Assembly: GCA_017893485.1 (NCBI GenBank)
Contig: JACEHZ010000207.1
Span: forward strand, 2,752,001-2,816,000
DNA: 64,000 nucleotides
Source: Hemerocallis citrina
Lineage: Eukaryota; Streptophyta; Magnoliopsida; Asparagales; Asphodelaceae
Reading direction: 5' to 3'
Below, in pieces: positions 12,077 to 24,139 of the stretch; positions within the stretch are counted from its first letter, which is position 1; every line of letters starts with the position of its first letter. A model generated the notes under the pieces. That model ran no database searches and was not told the DNA's origin. It was given only the letters and a program-made list of their open reading frames with translations. Both the position numbers and the translations under genes were made by a program.

Positions 12077-12234
12077 TGATAGAATTATTAGAATTATTAT
12101 TGAATCTTGAATTGATTAAATAAACTGAGTACAATGCATCTCATATATATAGGAGAGAAAGGAAATTGATACATAATCAATGTGAGACTAAACTAATCTC
12201 TCTCATAATATGATATCTAATATAATATCTAACA
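12077..12234 (-). repeat. 5' LTR of the small LTR retrotransposon
   Basis: 158-bp LTR. The PBS-like TGTTATCAGAGCC on the minus strand lies directly next to it (about 12063-12076). Confidence 0.85.
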
Positions 12235-12239
12235 CATTT

Positions 12240-12470
12240 AAGAGTTTTTTTTGGGGGGGGAGGAGGGGATAAAATGCGGCCTAACCGCGAACTTTCATAA
12301 ATAAGCAACTAATGAAACCAAAATGATACAAGAGTTAAGTCCTCAAACCTCTCCCGAGGTACCAGACTAGCACAACCAAAAGTGTAACCAACCAACAAGT
12401 CACGCCCCTCTCCATCATCCATCTCCCAATGCAGACCTGAGCCTAGGTATCCATTTTCATTTAACTGTTT
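12240..12470 (-). mobile_element. LINE-like 3' terminal fragment
   Basis: On the minus strand the sequence ends with a Met/Leu-poor UTR, a TTTATGAAAG...GCATTTT motif and then a run of C and A, resembling the 3' ends of plant LINEs. There is no coding domain. It abuts the small LTR retrotransposon. Confidence 0.35.
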
Positions 12471-13740
12471 GGATAGCAAAGAGATGGTTTATAAGTATGT
12501 GAAAATGTGGGGATGTTCCGGCCGGCTAAGAGATATCGCGGTAGCGGTATCGGTGAGCAAGGTACATATATGGACTAAGCAGTGTTAATATTTAACAAGG
12601 CAATCGTCGAGGATAAAGAAATAGCTAGCTTGATTACATTAAAGCAGGAGGATAAGCTATGTCAAGCCAATGCTTGTCTGTTGCAGAAAAGTTGGCATGA
12701 CTACATTACGCATGCATCAGTATATCAAGTTATCAACACCTTACACCTACCTATCCAAATCTATGGCTACTTACATTGTTCTAGTCACTTGGGTTATGTT
12801 TTGTGACTTGGGTCTTTTGACATCTCTTTGGTTCTCCCACTTGGACGTGGAATGATATACTACTACTGCACTACATGTGTTTAGCATATCTGTATCACAA
12901 ATTCACATAGTGTCTTCTAATTTCTAAAGACGTATCAAACTAGAAAACACATTCTAACTCTTGTTGTAAACAAAAATCATGCGTCCACTCATGGTTCTTA
13001 TGGCATTTATAGTTAAATGAGGAGATACTAATCTGATAAATGGACTAAGATTTACTAGAACTTATAAGATTTTGAGATACAATTTGAGATGAAATTGGGA
13101 TTTTAAGATTGGATGAAAAAAAGAGAATTCCAAAGCTTAAAGAAGAAAAGATTAAAGGAGCAATTTCATATGATTCATTGTCTCATTACAATGAAGGCCA
13201 GTTGGTAGCCTCACTCACACGAGTCACACCTCATGTCACGCCTCGTTGGTTTTGGGCACTCACAAAGTTAACCCGGGTTCTGATGCGTTTGGGCCTTGGC
13301 CTTCCATTAAATGACATGAGATCTTCAATCTTGGGGCCTTTGATCCTTGTTTTTTACACTTGTATGATAATCAGCCCATCACACAAAAACAACTTTGATG
13401 ACATAGAACCGACGTAAACAGCTAAGAGAGCTAACACTATTGTACTCTTGAAACTTATAGCACCAATGGACAACAAAAAGTCTGATAAATCAACAAGATA
13501 GTTATGCAAATACAATCATGCGTATTCACATCAAATTTTTAACTATACAAATACATTTGCGTACTCGATCGGTGATACCAACCATGAATGCATATATGAA
13601 ATAAAGGTACAGAAGGATCAATTCGACCCAACAAGCAAATTAGGAAATCGGAGCAGGTTAACAAACTTAAAGGGTTTTGTCGTATTCACAGGCTTCAGCC
13701 CATGCTTTGTGGGCTTAATTTAGCCTGTGTTCGCACTTAG
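12471..13740. other. No recognised feature
   Basis: Low-GC DNA with only short open frames (the longest is about 100 codons at 13109-13417). I recognise no domain. Confidence 0.55.
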
Positions 13741-14547
13741 GACTTTGTACTTTTCACTCCATCTAGTTTTGGAATTTTTTCCCATACTGACCCACTTTTT
13801 AAAAATATTGAGCAATCTGACTCTCTTTCGAAAATATTTACCAAACTGATTCAGTTTGGACTAGTCACCATTAACCGCTATTGGAAATAACGATATAGAT
13901 TATTTATATGTCGTTGTTTCCAATAGCGACATCTGTTAAAAAAAATCCGCATGCAGCAATTTGGAGTAACGGCATCAGTTAACTTAATCTCAATCGTGTA
14001 CTCTCTCTGACTTGAAAAAAAAATTGCAAGTGTAAAAAAAATCCTATAGCTGATACCGCTATCTCTAACAACGGCATCTGTAATGCGAATGCCGTTGTTC
14101 GGGATAGCGACATCAGTTATAATATTCATTGTTAGGAATAACTGATGTCGTTGTTTGCAACAACGGCAACAGTTTATTTTATTACTTATACTTGGTTAAT
14201 CTATTTCTGTGAACTATTGCCGTTGTTTCTAAAAACGGCTACAGTTATCTCATGTCAATGTTTAGAAGAACGATTGTGGAGGAAGGTAGTTTAATGAGTA
14301 TTATAACTGATGTCGTTATCTCCAACAACGACATCAGTAATGCGAATTCCGTTCTTGGGGATAATGACATTATTTATAAGTTGTTTCAGCACTTAAAATT
14401 TTTTCCAAGTCAGAAGGTTCACACTTGTATAAAAAATGTACTGATGCCGTTTTTCCAAACAGCGGCATGCTAAAAAAAATTTAAACTGATGTCGCTGTTT
14501 GGAAGAACGACATGAAATTAACCTATGTTTTTTTTCCCCAAGAACGT

Positions 14548-15012
14548 TGATGTTGCTGCTTTTATTGGTGGGAGCAACAGGTGTGAGTTCTTATGATTTG
14601 TTTGGGAAGAGACAGATCTCAACCGCAGATTCGGATTTGAAACAAGTTGATCTCCTGGGGAGCTGGAGAGAAGGTGCAGCTGGAGGCTGGCCGACCGGAA
14701 CACCTGCATGAGGTCTAGAAACATAGGGAGAGATCTCAGCGATAGGCCCTCTGACGATCTAGTCAATCATTGTCAGAAGGAGAAACTAGGGTTCAGGTAG
14801 AGAGAGAAATTACCTGCAGAAAGGGAGAGGGGGACTGGTATTTATAGGCAGAGAGAGTGGGGGTCCTAACCCTAATGGGCCGGATCGACCCGTTTCTCTG
14901 AGGACCTGAACAAGCAGAAGGCCCACCAGATCCTCTGGCCTGATGATCAGCGATGAGCGAAGTTTGAAGGGATCAGAAGGCTCTGATCGCGCCAGATAAT
15001 TTACCCACATCA
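14548..15012 (-). repeat. 3' LTR of the Tat element
   Basis: About 465 bp, clearly homologous to 25725-26175. It is followed inward by a 15-C run that forms the minus-strand polypurine tract GGGGGG...CTA. Confidence 0.9.
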
Positions 15013-15189
15013 TAGCCCCCCCCCCCCCCACTCCTGAAGGGTTGCATGTACCAGCCATTGAGTAGTAGCTTAATCTTGTGAGAATGTCTGCTTCAGTGTG
15101 CACCAGAATAGAGCAAAAGATCCCTTTGTGGGGGCGGTATGGGGCCGAGGTCGAGCAGTGTGAAGCATCGAGGGTCGAGCGTTAAGCGT

Positions 15190-15860
15190 CGAAGGCTTCT
15201 GAGAAACCAGTGGCTAGCTCGAAGTTTCTGCCGAGCATCGAGAGTTGAGCGTGATAAGCTTTGTGAGAAAGCCAGTGGCCTAGCTCAAGGCTCATGCCGA
15301 GCGTTGAGCGTCGAGCGTCATAGGCTTTGTGAGAAAAGCTAGTGGCCTAGCTCGAGGTTCATGCCGAGCGTCGAGTGTCGAAAGTCGAACGTCGAAGGCT
15401 GAGAAACCCAATAGCCAGCTCGAGGTTCATGCCGAGCATTGAGCGTTGTAGGCTTGTGAGGAGCCAGTGGCTAACTCAAAGTTCCTGCCGAGTGTCAAGA
15501 GTGATAGGCTTTGTGAGAAAGTCATTAGCTGACTCGAAGTTCCTGCCGAGCGTCAAGCGTCGAGCGTCGTAGGCTTGTAAGAAAGCCGGTAGCTGACTCG
15601 AAGTTCCTGCCGAGCGTTTGAGCATCATAGGCTTGTGAGAAAGCTAGTAGCTGGCTCGAGGTTCTTGCTGAGCATCGAGCGTCATGGTCTTGTGAGAAAG
15701 CCGGTAGCTAGCTCAAGGTTCCTACCGAGTGTCGAGCGTCATAGGCTTGTGAGAAAGCCGGTAGCTCGCTCGAGGTTCCTACCAAACGTCGAGCATCGTA
15801 GGCTTGTGTGAAAGCTAGTAGCTGACTCAAAGTTCCTGTCGAGTGTCGAGCATTATGTAC
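15190..15860. repeat. About 66-bp tandem repeat array in the Tat 3' region
   Basis: About ten degenerate copies of a unit containing GCTTGTGAGAAAGC, TAGCTCGAGGTTC and GCCGAGCGTCGAGCGT. Spacing between GAGAAA cores is about 65-67 bp. Short open frames here are products of the repeat. Tat-lineage 3' regions are known to carry such arrays. Confidence 0.9.
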
Positions 15861-15994
15861 TTGGGGGTACTTGCGAGAATCTGGTAATCATAGTGAACAC
15901 GTGGGTTGCACGTGCTATGCTGACATCATCCACCGTTAGATTTAGATATTTGAATTGGGTAGCTGAGAATTTTTGAGGATATCGAGGCACCGAA

Positions 15995-16160
15995 ACCTGC
16001 ACCTGCCTATATAATCCTCACCCCTCACCCTCATTCTCCATTTTGCTCTCCCTCTCTATAATTTGCGGAGCTTCTCTCTTTAGGAATTGTTTAGTGACCG
16101 GCGGCCAGCTTTATGACGTACTTTTCCAGCAATCTATAACAGGTTAGTATTTGCAATATT
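15995..16160 (+). promoter_or_regulatory. Putative promoter and leader of the Tat antisense ORF
   Basis: CTATATAATCC near 16008 is a good TATA box. It is followed by a CT-rich leader (CCATTTTGCTCTCCCTCTC) and the ATG at 16161. It points away from the element's own LTR promoter, so the antisense ORF could be transcribed independently. This is inferred from sequence only. Confidence 0.5.
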
Positions 16161-18425
16161 ATGTCGATGGCTCAATCCGGTTCTTCTGAATCTGTTTCTG
16201 GGAGGGGCGATGGGGATCGCCTCTCCGACTCCTCATCATGGGAGTTGAGTGAGAAGGTCTACGAGGTCCAGCCGCTTTGCAGCCGAAAGCCGTTTGTAGT
16301 TGAGTCGAGCCACTCGGACGGAGAAGCAGAGGTAGTTGATGGGGGTAATCCGGTCGAGGTGGGGGAAGCTGGAGATACTGACAGAGAAGTGGAGGTTGGG
16401 AGAATGGTTGAGGCGGACTATGGAAGTGGGAGATACCGATAGGGGTGCGGAGGCCGAGGCGGAGGAGACTGCAAATACCGATCGGGACGTGGAGGGTGAG
16501 GTCGATGCGGACGAGGTTGGCCCCTCTAATCTCCCACCATTGGCAACGCCATCCCCCCAAAGGCTCCTCGCGCACGGCGTAGGAGGTTGAGGTGGTCTCT
16601 TCCAAGCAGTCCAAGACAGCCAGACGAGTTTCTCCCCATACATGGGCTCGATGTCCCTTATCTTCAGCAACTTGGATCCATTAGGATGTATCCGGACGAA
16701 GTTGAGGACTTGGTACGGTATGGTGTGTAGCCTTCTTCACCGAGTCGACCCAAGATACGGATGGACACGACACAGAGCGTGTTGACGGTCAATGACTTGC
16801 CGATGATACGAGCAAATTATTTCATAGGGCTGGAATATGAGCTGATGGTTCCGAACCCCGGTCTCTGCCCAACAGACAAGTTGGCCCCCTGCTACTGCAT
16901 GTTTCTTGTGCTTCAAGAAGGTGATGAACTGGGGGGTCTTAGTCTGATGCAGTATGGGCCAAATTCCTAGAAGCTGCTCGTGTGCTTCATACTGCTTTGT
17001 GAGGAGAGAGAAGTGCCTCTGAAGCTCAAGTACTTTCGGGCTGTGTTGGGGCTCAGCTCGTCAGGAGAGCACGAGGGAGTATATTACATATCCCTTCGCC
17101 CCCACAAGATGGTCGTCCATGGGCATCCGGACTCCATCAAAGGTTGAAAGGAGAAATACTTCGTCGTCCAGAATCTGGTGCCTTGGGAAATTCCTACGAC
17201 TTGAAAATTTTACAAACCAAATCACAAGCCTCCGAAGAAAGCAGATTTGACGGTCAAAGCGTGGGCCGATGTAGATCGGATCGTCGGTAGTAATAGCATC
17301 GTCTGATCGAACGTGACTGAAAAGCATTTGGCTAGGATCGGAATAAGCCTCGTCGACCCTTGTATGTTTTTCGTTTCCTTTTTTGTCAAACATTTTTCCT
17401 TCGTTCTTATAGTACTTTCTCTTTTTTTACAGCATTGGACAATGCAGCCATCAACATGAGGAGAGCCCTCCTGGCGAAGCAGCTTAAGAGGCCCCCTCAG
17501 GGGGGTTCCGAAGGGACTTCAAACAGGAAGTCCAAGAAGCAGAGGGCCCTTACGACAACCGGGACCCCACGCGCTGAGAAGGAGGCATCGAGCTCGAGTA
17601 ACCTTAAGGTTACAGATGCTTTGAGGGGTGGCATTCCACCTGTCCATTTCGCGATTCAGGAGATCGTGGGAGAAGAGGGGCTCTGACCGTGGGCGCCTAA
17701 CTGGGTCGTGAAGACGGCCGATACGCTAACTGATGGGTCATTAAAGATGGATGTGGTGGAGCACCTGGCCCCACAGCGCGATAGGGAGTTACTGGCGACC
17801 GAGACTGTCGAGTCGTGCAACATGAGGTGGGCATAGGCCAACATGATGGTAAGGTTTCTCCCAACCTCTCGTTCCATTTGTTGAGACTTTTTCCATTGAC
17901 TTTTTCTAAGTCTTGGCCCCTCGCTTGCAGGCATCCATGGTTGGAGCCTAGCTAAAGAGGTTGTACACTCGCAAGCTCCAGTGCGAGGTCAAGAACGCTC
18001 AGCAGTATGAGCGCGAGATGAAAGATCTCAAGCTGAAGCTTGATGCGTTCGAGTCACGTGAGCAGATCCTCAAGGCTAATTTGGTCTCCCTTGCCGACGA
18101 CCGGGTTCGGGCGGAAGGTGAAATAAAGAAGGCGGACGCTCGGGAAATCAAGAAGATCAAGAACGCTGTCATGGACAAGGTGATTAAGGCCCAGAACAAG
18201 GCTTATGACCAAGCCCTCATGCACATCTTGTATTATTACCCCGAGTGTCGGCTCGAGGGGTTTCATTACGCCATGAAACTCCCCGAACACCCTAAGACGC
18301 CTGGGGGAGACGGCGAGGAGGAGGGGGTTGAAGTGCCACCGGGCGAGGGTGACCCAGCGTGGGCGGACGATCCCGATGCCGACGTAGAGGCTAACGAAGA
18401 GGTGCCCCTCTATACCAGGCAGTAG
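16161..18425 (+). pseudogene. Tat antisense ORF (extra gypsy-type transposon protein), two introns, decayed
   Basis: It is coded opposite to gag-pol between pol and the 3' LTR, where Tat elements carry an antisense extra ORF. An acidic N-terminal part (16161 onward) leads to a region with QPTDKLAPC- and PHKMVVHGHPDSI-like blocks typical of plant 'putative gypsy type transposon' proteins. Two good introns are visible: 17362-17432 (GTATGT...TTTTTACAG) and 17849-17930 (GTAAGG...CTTGCAG). The C-terminal part (17961-18425) is a charged coiled coil (YEREMKDLKLKLDAFESRE) followed by a YYYPECRLEGF block and an acidic tail. Several stops (for example TAG at about 17949) break the frame. Its molecular role is unknown. 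Confidence 0.7.
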
Positions 18426-18429
18426 TCTG

Positions 18430-19260
18430 CATATATTGTTGTTTTTGTGTGTTTCTTTTTTAGTATTTGCCGAACGCGGACTGGCCACCGCTATTTTGTA
18501 AGAATTTTTGTGAATATGCTTTTTGGGCCAAACTCTGTTTGACGTAGTATACACTTGTGATTTGTCCAAGTCCCCGAGGCACGGAATGATATGTCCTTTC
18601 CCTCTTTGTGTCAGATGACCGAGCCCTTCGTGGCCGATCAGCGTGATGTCAATGTGGAGCTCCTTAGGGCAAGCTGAAATCCATGGAGTTCGTCTTGGTG
18701 CGGTATGGCAACTAGGCTCGAGACCGGTAAGCCACTGTTTCTTATTTTATGAATAAGTCGAAGGGGCTTAGCTTGGATTCAGCTAGTCTGAAGAAGACGA
18801 TTACCGACCGCGACTTGGGGAGCGCAGGGACTAGATGGTCGATGTCTGGTACTTCCGCTCGGCGACCGACCTCTGAATCTTTCCTCCGCGAGGTTATAGC
18901 GGAGAAAGAATTAAAGATACAAAGGTTCAAGGTCATGCTTGGAATGGGTGGATCCCGATCCCATTCTTTAGGGGGCGGTTGGCCCTCCAATGGAGGCCTA
19001 TCTCCGACCCTGAGGCTAGAACTGGCGAGGCCGAGGGATTCCCAGAGTTCCGTTGCGGGGGTATCCACCTTAGCAACCCCGAGGGATCTCGGTGGGCTTG
19101 TCGACGAGCAAACGCGTTCGATCGTTTTTTATCAGGTTTGGGTCAGTCCTAAGCCCCCCGGGAGGAGGGTTAAGCCAAGATTGAAACAGTTGCAATCATA
19201 TGGTCGAGATTGTGATAGTTGTAATCATATGGTCGAGATTGTGATAGTTGTAATATGACC
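18430..19260 (+). other. Downstream part of the Tat antisense transcript region
   Basis: This stretch contains another open frame, 18749-19258, with a hydrophilic Ser/Arg-rich product I do not recognise. It may be a further exon or UTR of the antisense unit. A 27-bp unit (CATATGGTCGAGATTGTGAT) is tandemly duplicated near 19196-19250. Confidence 0.35.
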
Positions 19261-19369
19261 GCGCCGATTATATCAACAAAATTTGTTGTAATAAAAATGT
19301 TGCATCCGCTTTTTGTGTAGTCTCTCCTTATGAGCCGAAGACTAAGCCGAGCGGGGAGGACATGAAAGA

Positions 19370-20140
19370 CTTTGCTAGAAAGCCAGGAGCTAGCTCGAAA
19401 TTCAAGCCGAGCATCAAGCGTGATAAGCTTGTGAGAAAGCCAGTAGCTGGCTCGAAGTTCAGGCCAAGCATTGGGCGTGATAGGCTTGTGAAAAAACCGA
19501 TAGCTAGCTCAAGGTTCCTGTCGAGTATCGAGTGTGATAGGCTTGTGAGAAAGTCGGTCGTTAGCTCGAAGTGCCTACCGAGCGTCGAGCAAGATAGGCA
19601 TGTGAGAAAGCCTGTTGCCAGTTAGGTTCATGCCGAGCGTCGAGTGTGATAGGCTTATGAGAAAGCCAGTGGCTAGCTCGAAGTTCAGGTCGAGCGGCGA
19701 GTACGCGAGAGATTGAGGAATCCCTCATTTGGGGTCGAAGTCCATGTGAGTTTGAGAAATCTCTTGTTATGGCTCTAAGTCCAAGCCCAGCGGCGGGGAC
19801 ATGAGAGATTGAGGAATCCTTCGTTTGGGGTCGAAGACCATGTGAGAGATTGAGAAATCTCTCGTTATGGCTCGAAGTACAAGCCGAGCGGCGAGAACGT
19901 GAGAGATTGAGGAATCCCTCGTTTGGGGTCAAAGTTCATGTGAGAGATTGAAAAATCTCTCATTATGGCTCGAAGTCCAAGCCGAGCGGCGAGGACGTGA
20001 GAGATTGAGGAATCCCTCGTTTGGGGTCAAAGTCCATGTGAAAGATTGAGAAATCTCTCATTATGGCTCGAAGTCCAAACCAAACGGTGAGGACATGAGA
20101 GATTGAGGAATCCCACGTATGGCGTCAAAGTAAACGCGTG
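19370..20140. repeat. Two more tandem arrays in the Tat 3' region (57-60 bp and about 95 bp units)
   Basis: 19370-19690 repeats the AGCTTGTGAGAAAGCC...GCTAGCTCGAAG unit of the first array at a shorter period. 19690-20140 has about five copies of an approximately 95-bp unit with GAGAGATTGAGGAATCC, GTTTGGGGTCGAAG and GCCGAGCGGCGAGGACGTG. The arrays sit right after pol, the classic place for Tat 3' repeats. Confidence 0.88.
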
Positions 20141-20239
20141 ATATTCTGACTCGGAAAATAAAGGAAACGTCATTTTATTTGCTTGCTTGATTACACAAAA
20201 GGAATAACGCACAACGCGGACTATAATCACGGACGTCCT

Positions 20240-21601
20240 TATGTTCCCTCATGGAACTTAATAAGGTGCGCAGTGCTTCAAGGCCTCTTGATTATCCTGC
20301 CCCCCATGTCTTTGAATCGGTACGTGCCTAGCGTACCACTTGGGAGACCTTGTACGGTCCTTCCTAGTTTGGGGCCAGTTTGCCTTTCGCGGTGGGGTGA
20401 GAAATAGCGAGCTTCCTGAGTACGAGGTCACCCTCTTTGATATCGGTCGGGCGGACCTTCTTGTTGTAGAACCTTTCAATCCGCTACTGATAGATAGCTC
20501 TTCTGATGGTGCATCTTTCACGAATTTCGTCGACCAAGTCCAAGTTGGCCATGAGGTCAATCGAATTAGATTCTTCATTGAAGCCCATGATCCTGGGTGA
20601 AGGGAGCCTGATTTCCAGCGGGATGACAGCTTCTGTCCCGTACGTCAGATTAAAAGGGGACTCGCTCGTGGGGATTCTTTTGGTCGTTCGATATGACCAA
20701 AGGACGCTCGGTTATTCGTCAACCCATAGTCCCTTGGGAGATTTGTCCCACCATTTTTTGAGACCTTTAAGAGTTTGGCGGCTGGTGTTTTCGGCCTTAC
20801 CGTTCGACTTGGGATGTGATATTGCTGAGAATCGCTGCAGGACCCTGAGGTCGTCGCAAACTTTTCAAAAATTTATGCCGACGAATTGAGTCCGTTATTA
20901 GTGACGAGTGCGCGGAGGATCCCGAATCGACAGATGATATGTGTCCAAAAGAATTGTTGAGGTTGATGCTCGGTTATTGTGGCCAAGGGTTCTGCCTCGA
21001 CCCACTTGAAGAAATAGTCAATGGTAACAATGAGGAAATGCTTTTGAGCCGAAAGGGTCCGACAAGATCCATCCCCCACATGGCAAAGGGGGCTGGACTA
21101 GAGAGGGTTCTTAGTTCGGCATGTGGCGTGCACCTGATCGGATAGAATCTTTGACAGGGACCGCACTGTTTCATTAGATCACGAACATCTTACAGTATTG
21201 TCGGCCAATAATACCCTTGGTTGTGTACTTTTCTTGCGAGCGATCTGCTGCACATATGGCACCCCCAATTTCCTCATGTAACTCTTTCAGCGCATATCTC
21301 TCATCGGATCCAAACATCGGATGTATGGTCTCTTGTCTACCTTGATGTATGAACACTTGAAGAGGATATTCTCAATCAAGGTGAACCTTGGAGACCGGAC
21401 CCTTATCTTTCTAGCCTCGACAGGGTCTTGTGGTAGTTCGCTTTCTGCCAAAAATTTTGAGACGTGATCCATCCAATTATATGAATGCGTGCCTGTATTG
21501 AGGCAGAGGACCTCGGGCTTCTCGATGTTAGGCTCGTGGAGGACCTCGATGAGGACCGTGTGGTCGATGCCTTCGAAGGACAATGAGGCAAGCTTGGACA
21601 A
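20240..21601 (-). pseudogene. Tat integrase (decayed)
   Basis: Minus-strand fragments in different frames correspond to gypsy integrase. A degraded N-terminal zinc-finger region lies near 21356-21174. It is followed by KQCGPCQRFYP (about 21170) and APFAMWGMDLVGPF at the start of the catalytic core. Next comes IDYFFKWVEAEPLA with FGILRALVTNNG (about 21040-20890), where the family has SDNG. The C-terminal part includes GTEAVIPLEI-like coding near 20620. Frameshifts separate all blocks, so no active integrase is made. It would have inserted the element's cDNA. Confidence 0.8.
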
Positions 21602-21960
21602 GGCGTCTGCCTGGTTATTTTGTTCTCTACGTATTTGCTCGACAGCGGCGTATTCGAAGGCTTAAAGAGGAGTTTGACAAGGGCCAAGTATCGGACCATC
21701 CGAGCATCATAGGCTTCGTAATCCCCTAAAATTTGGTTAATCACGAGCTGAGAATCACTGAAGGCTCTGACTCATTTTGCCCCAGCATTGCAGGCTAGCG
21801 TGAGGCCGGCGGTCATTGCTTCGTATTCCGCCTCGTTATTAGAGACCTGAAAATTAAGGCGTAAGGAACACTGGATGACAAAATCATCGGGACCACAAAT
21901 TATGATGCCAACTCCACTTCCGCCCTTGCAGGACGATCCATCTACATAAATCTCCTAGGT
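21600..21960 (-). pseudogene. Tat archaeal-type RNase H (aRNH) domain
   Basis: On the minus strand, YVDGSSCKGGSGVG (about 21950), SNNEAEYEAMTAG (about 21830) and FSDSQLVINQILG (about 21750) give the D..E..D catalytic pattern of the second RNase H found in Tat gypsy elements. One in-frame stop lies between the last two blocks. Its presence separates Tat from chromoviruses. Confidence 0.82.
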
Positions 21961-22078
21961 GGGTTCCTCTGTTGGGATCTCGGGTGCTTCGGAAATGGTG
22001 CACTCTGTGATGAATTCGGCGAGGGCTTACCCCTTGATGGCTATTCGGGGTTGGTAGTTGATGTCGTTTTGGCTCAGC

Positions 22079-23071
22079 TCAATCGAACACTTGATTAGTC
22101 GCCCTGAATTTTCTGGTTTGTTGAGGACGGGCTTGAGTGGCTAATCTGTTAGGACTTGAATGGAATGAGCTTGGAAGTACGATCGGAGTTTTCGAGCAGC
22201 CATTACCAATGCATACGCGATCTTTTCCATTCGGGCATATCGGAGTTCTGCGTCGTGCAGGACTTTGCTCCATGATGAATACGGCGTTGAGCTCATGTTC
22301 AGATGCAACCAGATAGAGGTAGAGGGTCTTGCCTGGTTCTGGTTTACTGAGGAGCTGAGGGTTGGCCAGGTAGGCCTTCAGTTGGTCGAAGGCCTGCTGT
22401 TGTGGTTCGCCCCATTCAAAGCTTTTTGCCATCCTAAGCACTTTGAAGAATGGGAGCGACTTTTCTCCAAACTTGGAGAGAAAACGGTCGATGGCCGCCA
22501 ACCGACCTGTGAGCCTCTGAACTTCTTTGACATTTCTTGGAGGGGTCATGTCCAGTATGGCCTAAATCTTCTTGGGGTTCGCCTCCATGCCCCGCTGGCT
22601 GACCACGAATCCGAGAAATTTTCCTGAGGTGATGCCGAAGGCACATTTGGAGGGGTTGAGTCGCATATTGTGGGACTGTAGAACCCCAAAGGCTTCCTCG
22701 AGATCGGTGACGTGGTCTTGGCCTCGACAACTGTAAATGAGCATGTCGTCGACGTAGACCTCCATGCTCTTTATATCCCGATTGACAAGCCTTTGGTATA
22801 GCATCGGCATTCTTCAGCCCGAAGGGCATGGCCCAGTAATAGTACAGGCCCTGGTCGGTCACAAAGGCAGTCTTAGGGATGTCGGGGGGAACATTCTAAT
22901 TTGGTTATAGCCTGAGAAGGCATCCATGAAGCTCAGCAGCTCATGACCAGAGGTCGCATCTATCAGGGTGTCGATGCTCGGGAGCGAGAATGGATCTTTG
23001 GGGCAGGCCTTGTTGAGGTCCGTAAAGTCTATGCAAATCCTCCATTTCTCGCTCGATTTCTTCACCATCAC
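22079..23071 (-). pseudogene. Tat reverse transcriptase and first RNase H (decayed)
   Basis: Starting at 23071 (minus) the RT shows WRICIDFTDLNKACPKD and FMDAFSGYNQI. The catalytic box YVDDMLIYS (about 22756-22730) is intact. LNPSKCAFGITSGKFLGF follows. The connection and first RNase H region (22549 down) includes EVQRLTGRLAAIDRFLSK and PQLLSKPEPGKTLYLYL. Frameshifts split the domains. It would copy element RNA into DNA. Confidence 0.87.
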
Positions 23072-23719
23072 TACATTGGCCAGCCATTCGGGATAACTGA
23101 CCTCCTGGATAAAACAAGCCGAGAGGAGCTTGTTACTTATTCTCTGGTCGCATGTTGCCTTTTAGGAGCGAACTTGCGACGCTTCTACTGGACAGACTTT
23201 GATTCCGGGTGGACGCTCAGTCTGTGCATGATGAGGTCCTCTGAAATTCTTGGCATGTCAGAGGGTATCCAGGCGAAGAGATCAACGTTCCGTCTGATGC
23301 AGTCAACAACAGCCAGTTTTAGGTCTGGGGCAAGAGACTGGCTCACTCGGAACTAATTAGATATGTCCTCATCAGAGAAGGGGATTTCTTCCAACTTGTC
23401 AACAGGCTCCAAGCCCAATGAATTCCTGTCGGACGGGAGTTCGACCGCGTCAAGGGGAAAAACTTTGCCTCCCACTGTGACCATGTAGCAAGACCGGGGG
23501 GATTCTTGGTTGCCTCCAACCACGCCGATCCCATGGTCTGTAGGAAATTTCATCTTCAAGTGGTAAGCGGAGGGGCACTACTTGTAGGGAATAGAGGCCG
23601 AGCCTGCCGATGATTACATTATAGGCGACTTTGACATTGACCAACATGAAATCCATGGCTTCTGTTCGGGTGTTTGGGGCTATTCTAGCTGTGACATCGA
23701 GCGTGATGATTCCCTCAAT

Positions 23720-24124
23720 CTATACAGGAGTGCCTGAAAACCCATGTAGCGTGTACCCAGCCGACTTCAGCCTTTTCCGATAGAGTTTGAGCGCTTCGAA
23801 TGCAGCCTGGAACCGAATGTTGACCGAGCTTCCATTGTCAACAAGGATGCGGTGGACCTCGTGATTTACCATGCCGAGGCTAATTACCAGGGCATCATAA
23901 TAAGGCATTCGAATGCCCTCCAGGTCATCGTTGGAGAATAAGACCGCCAGTCCTTGGTTTCTGGGGGGCGGATGATCATGGACCGAGTTAACCTCTCGCA
24001 CGAAGGCCTTGCGGAAAGTATTCGACTCCCCCCCCCCCACGGGACCACCGTGAACAAAGTGAAGGATGGCCAGCCTCGCGGCATCCTCGAGCTCGGGGTC
24101 CGCCTTTGGACGTCTGCCAACCAT
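23720..24124 (-). pseudogene. Tat aspartic protease region
   Basis: This 134-residue open stretch contains FSNDDLEG, MPYYDALVISLGM and the retropepsin-type site ILVDNGSSVNI, where the family has VD(N/T)GSS. It is typical of the protease between gag and RT in Tat elements. Confidence 0.82.
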
Positions 24125-24139
24125 TCGAGGAGGGGGCGA

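Larger units (their letters stand above)
10318..12234 (-). mobile_element. Small non-autonomous LTR retrotransposon carrying a captured gene fragment
   Basis: Two direct repeats, 10318-10481 and 12077-12234, are LTRs with TG...CA ends. The flanking duplication is CATTT (10313-10317 and 12235-12239). On the minus strand the right LTR is followed by a PBS-like TGTTATCAGAGCC. The left LTR is preceded by a purine tract, TTGAGAGGGAGTG. At 1,917 bp with LTRs of about 160 bp the element lacks gag and pol, so it depends on another element in trans. Its interior holds a SLY1-like gene fragment, a 29-nt T run and 69-bp tandem repeats. Confidence 0.88.

Noticed and set aside
15190..20140. Regularly spaced repeats resembling a CRISPR array
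   Set aside because: The repeats are degenerate tandem units without unique spacers, inside a plant retrotransposon.
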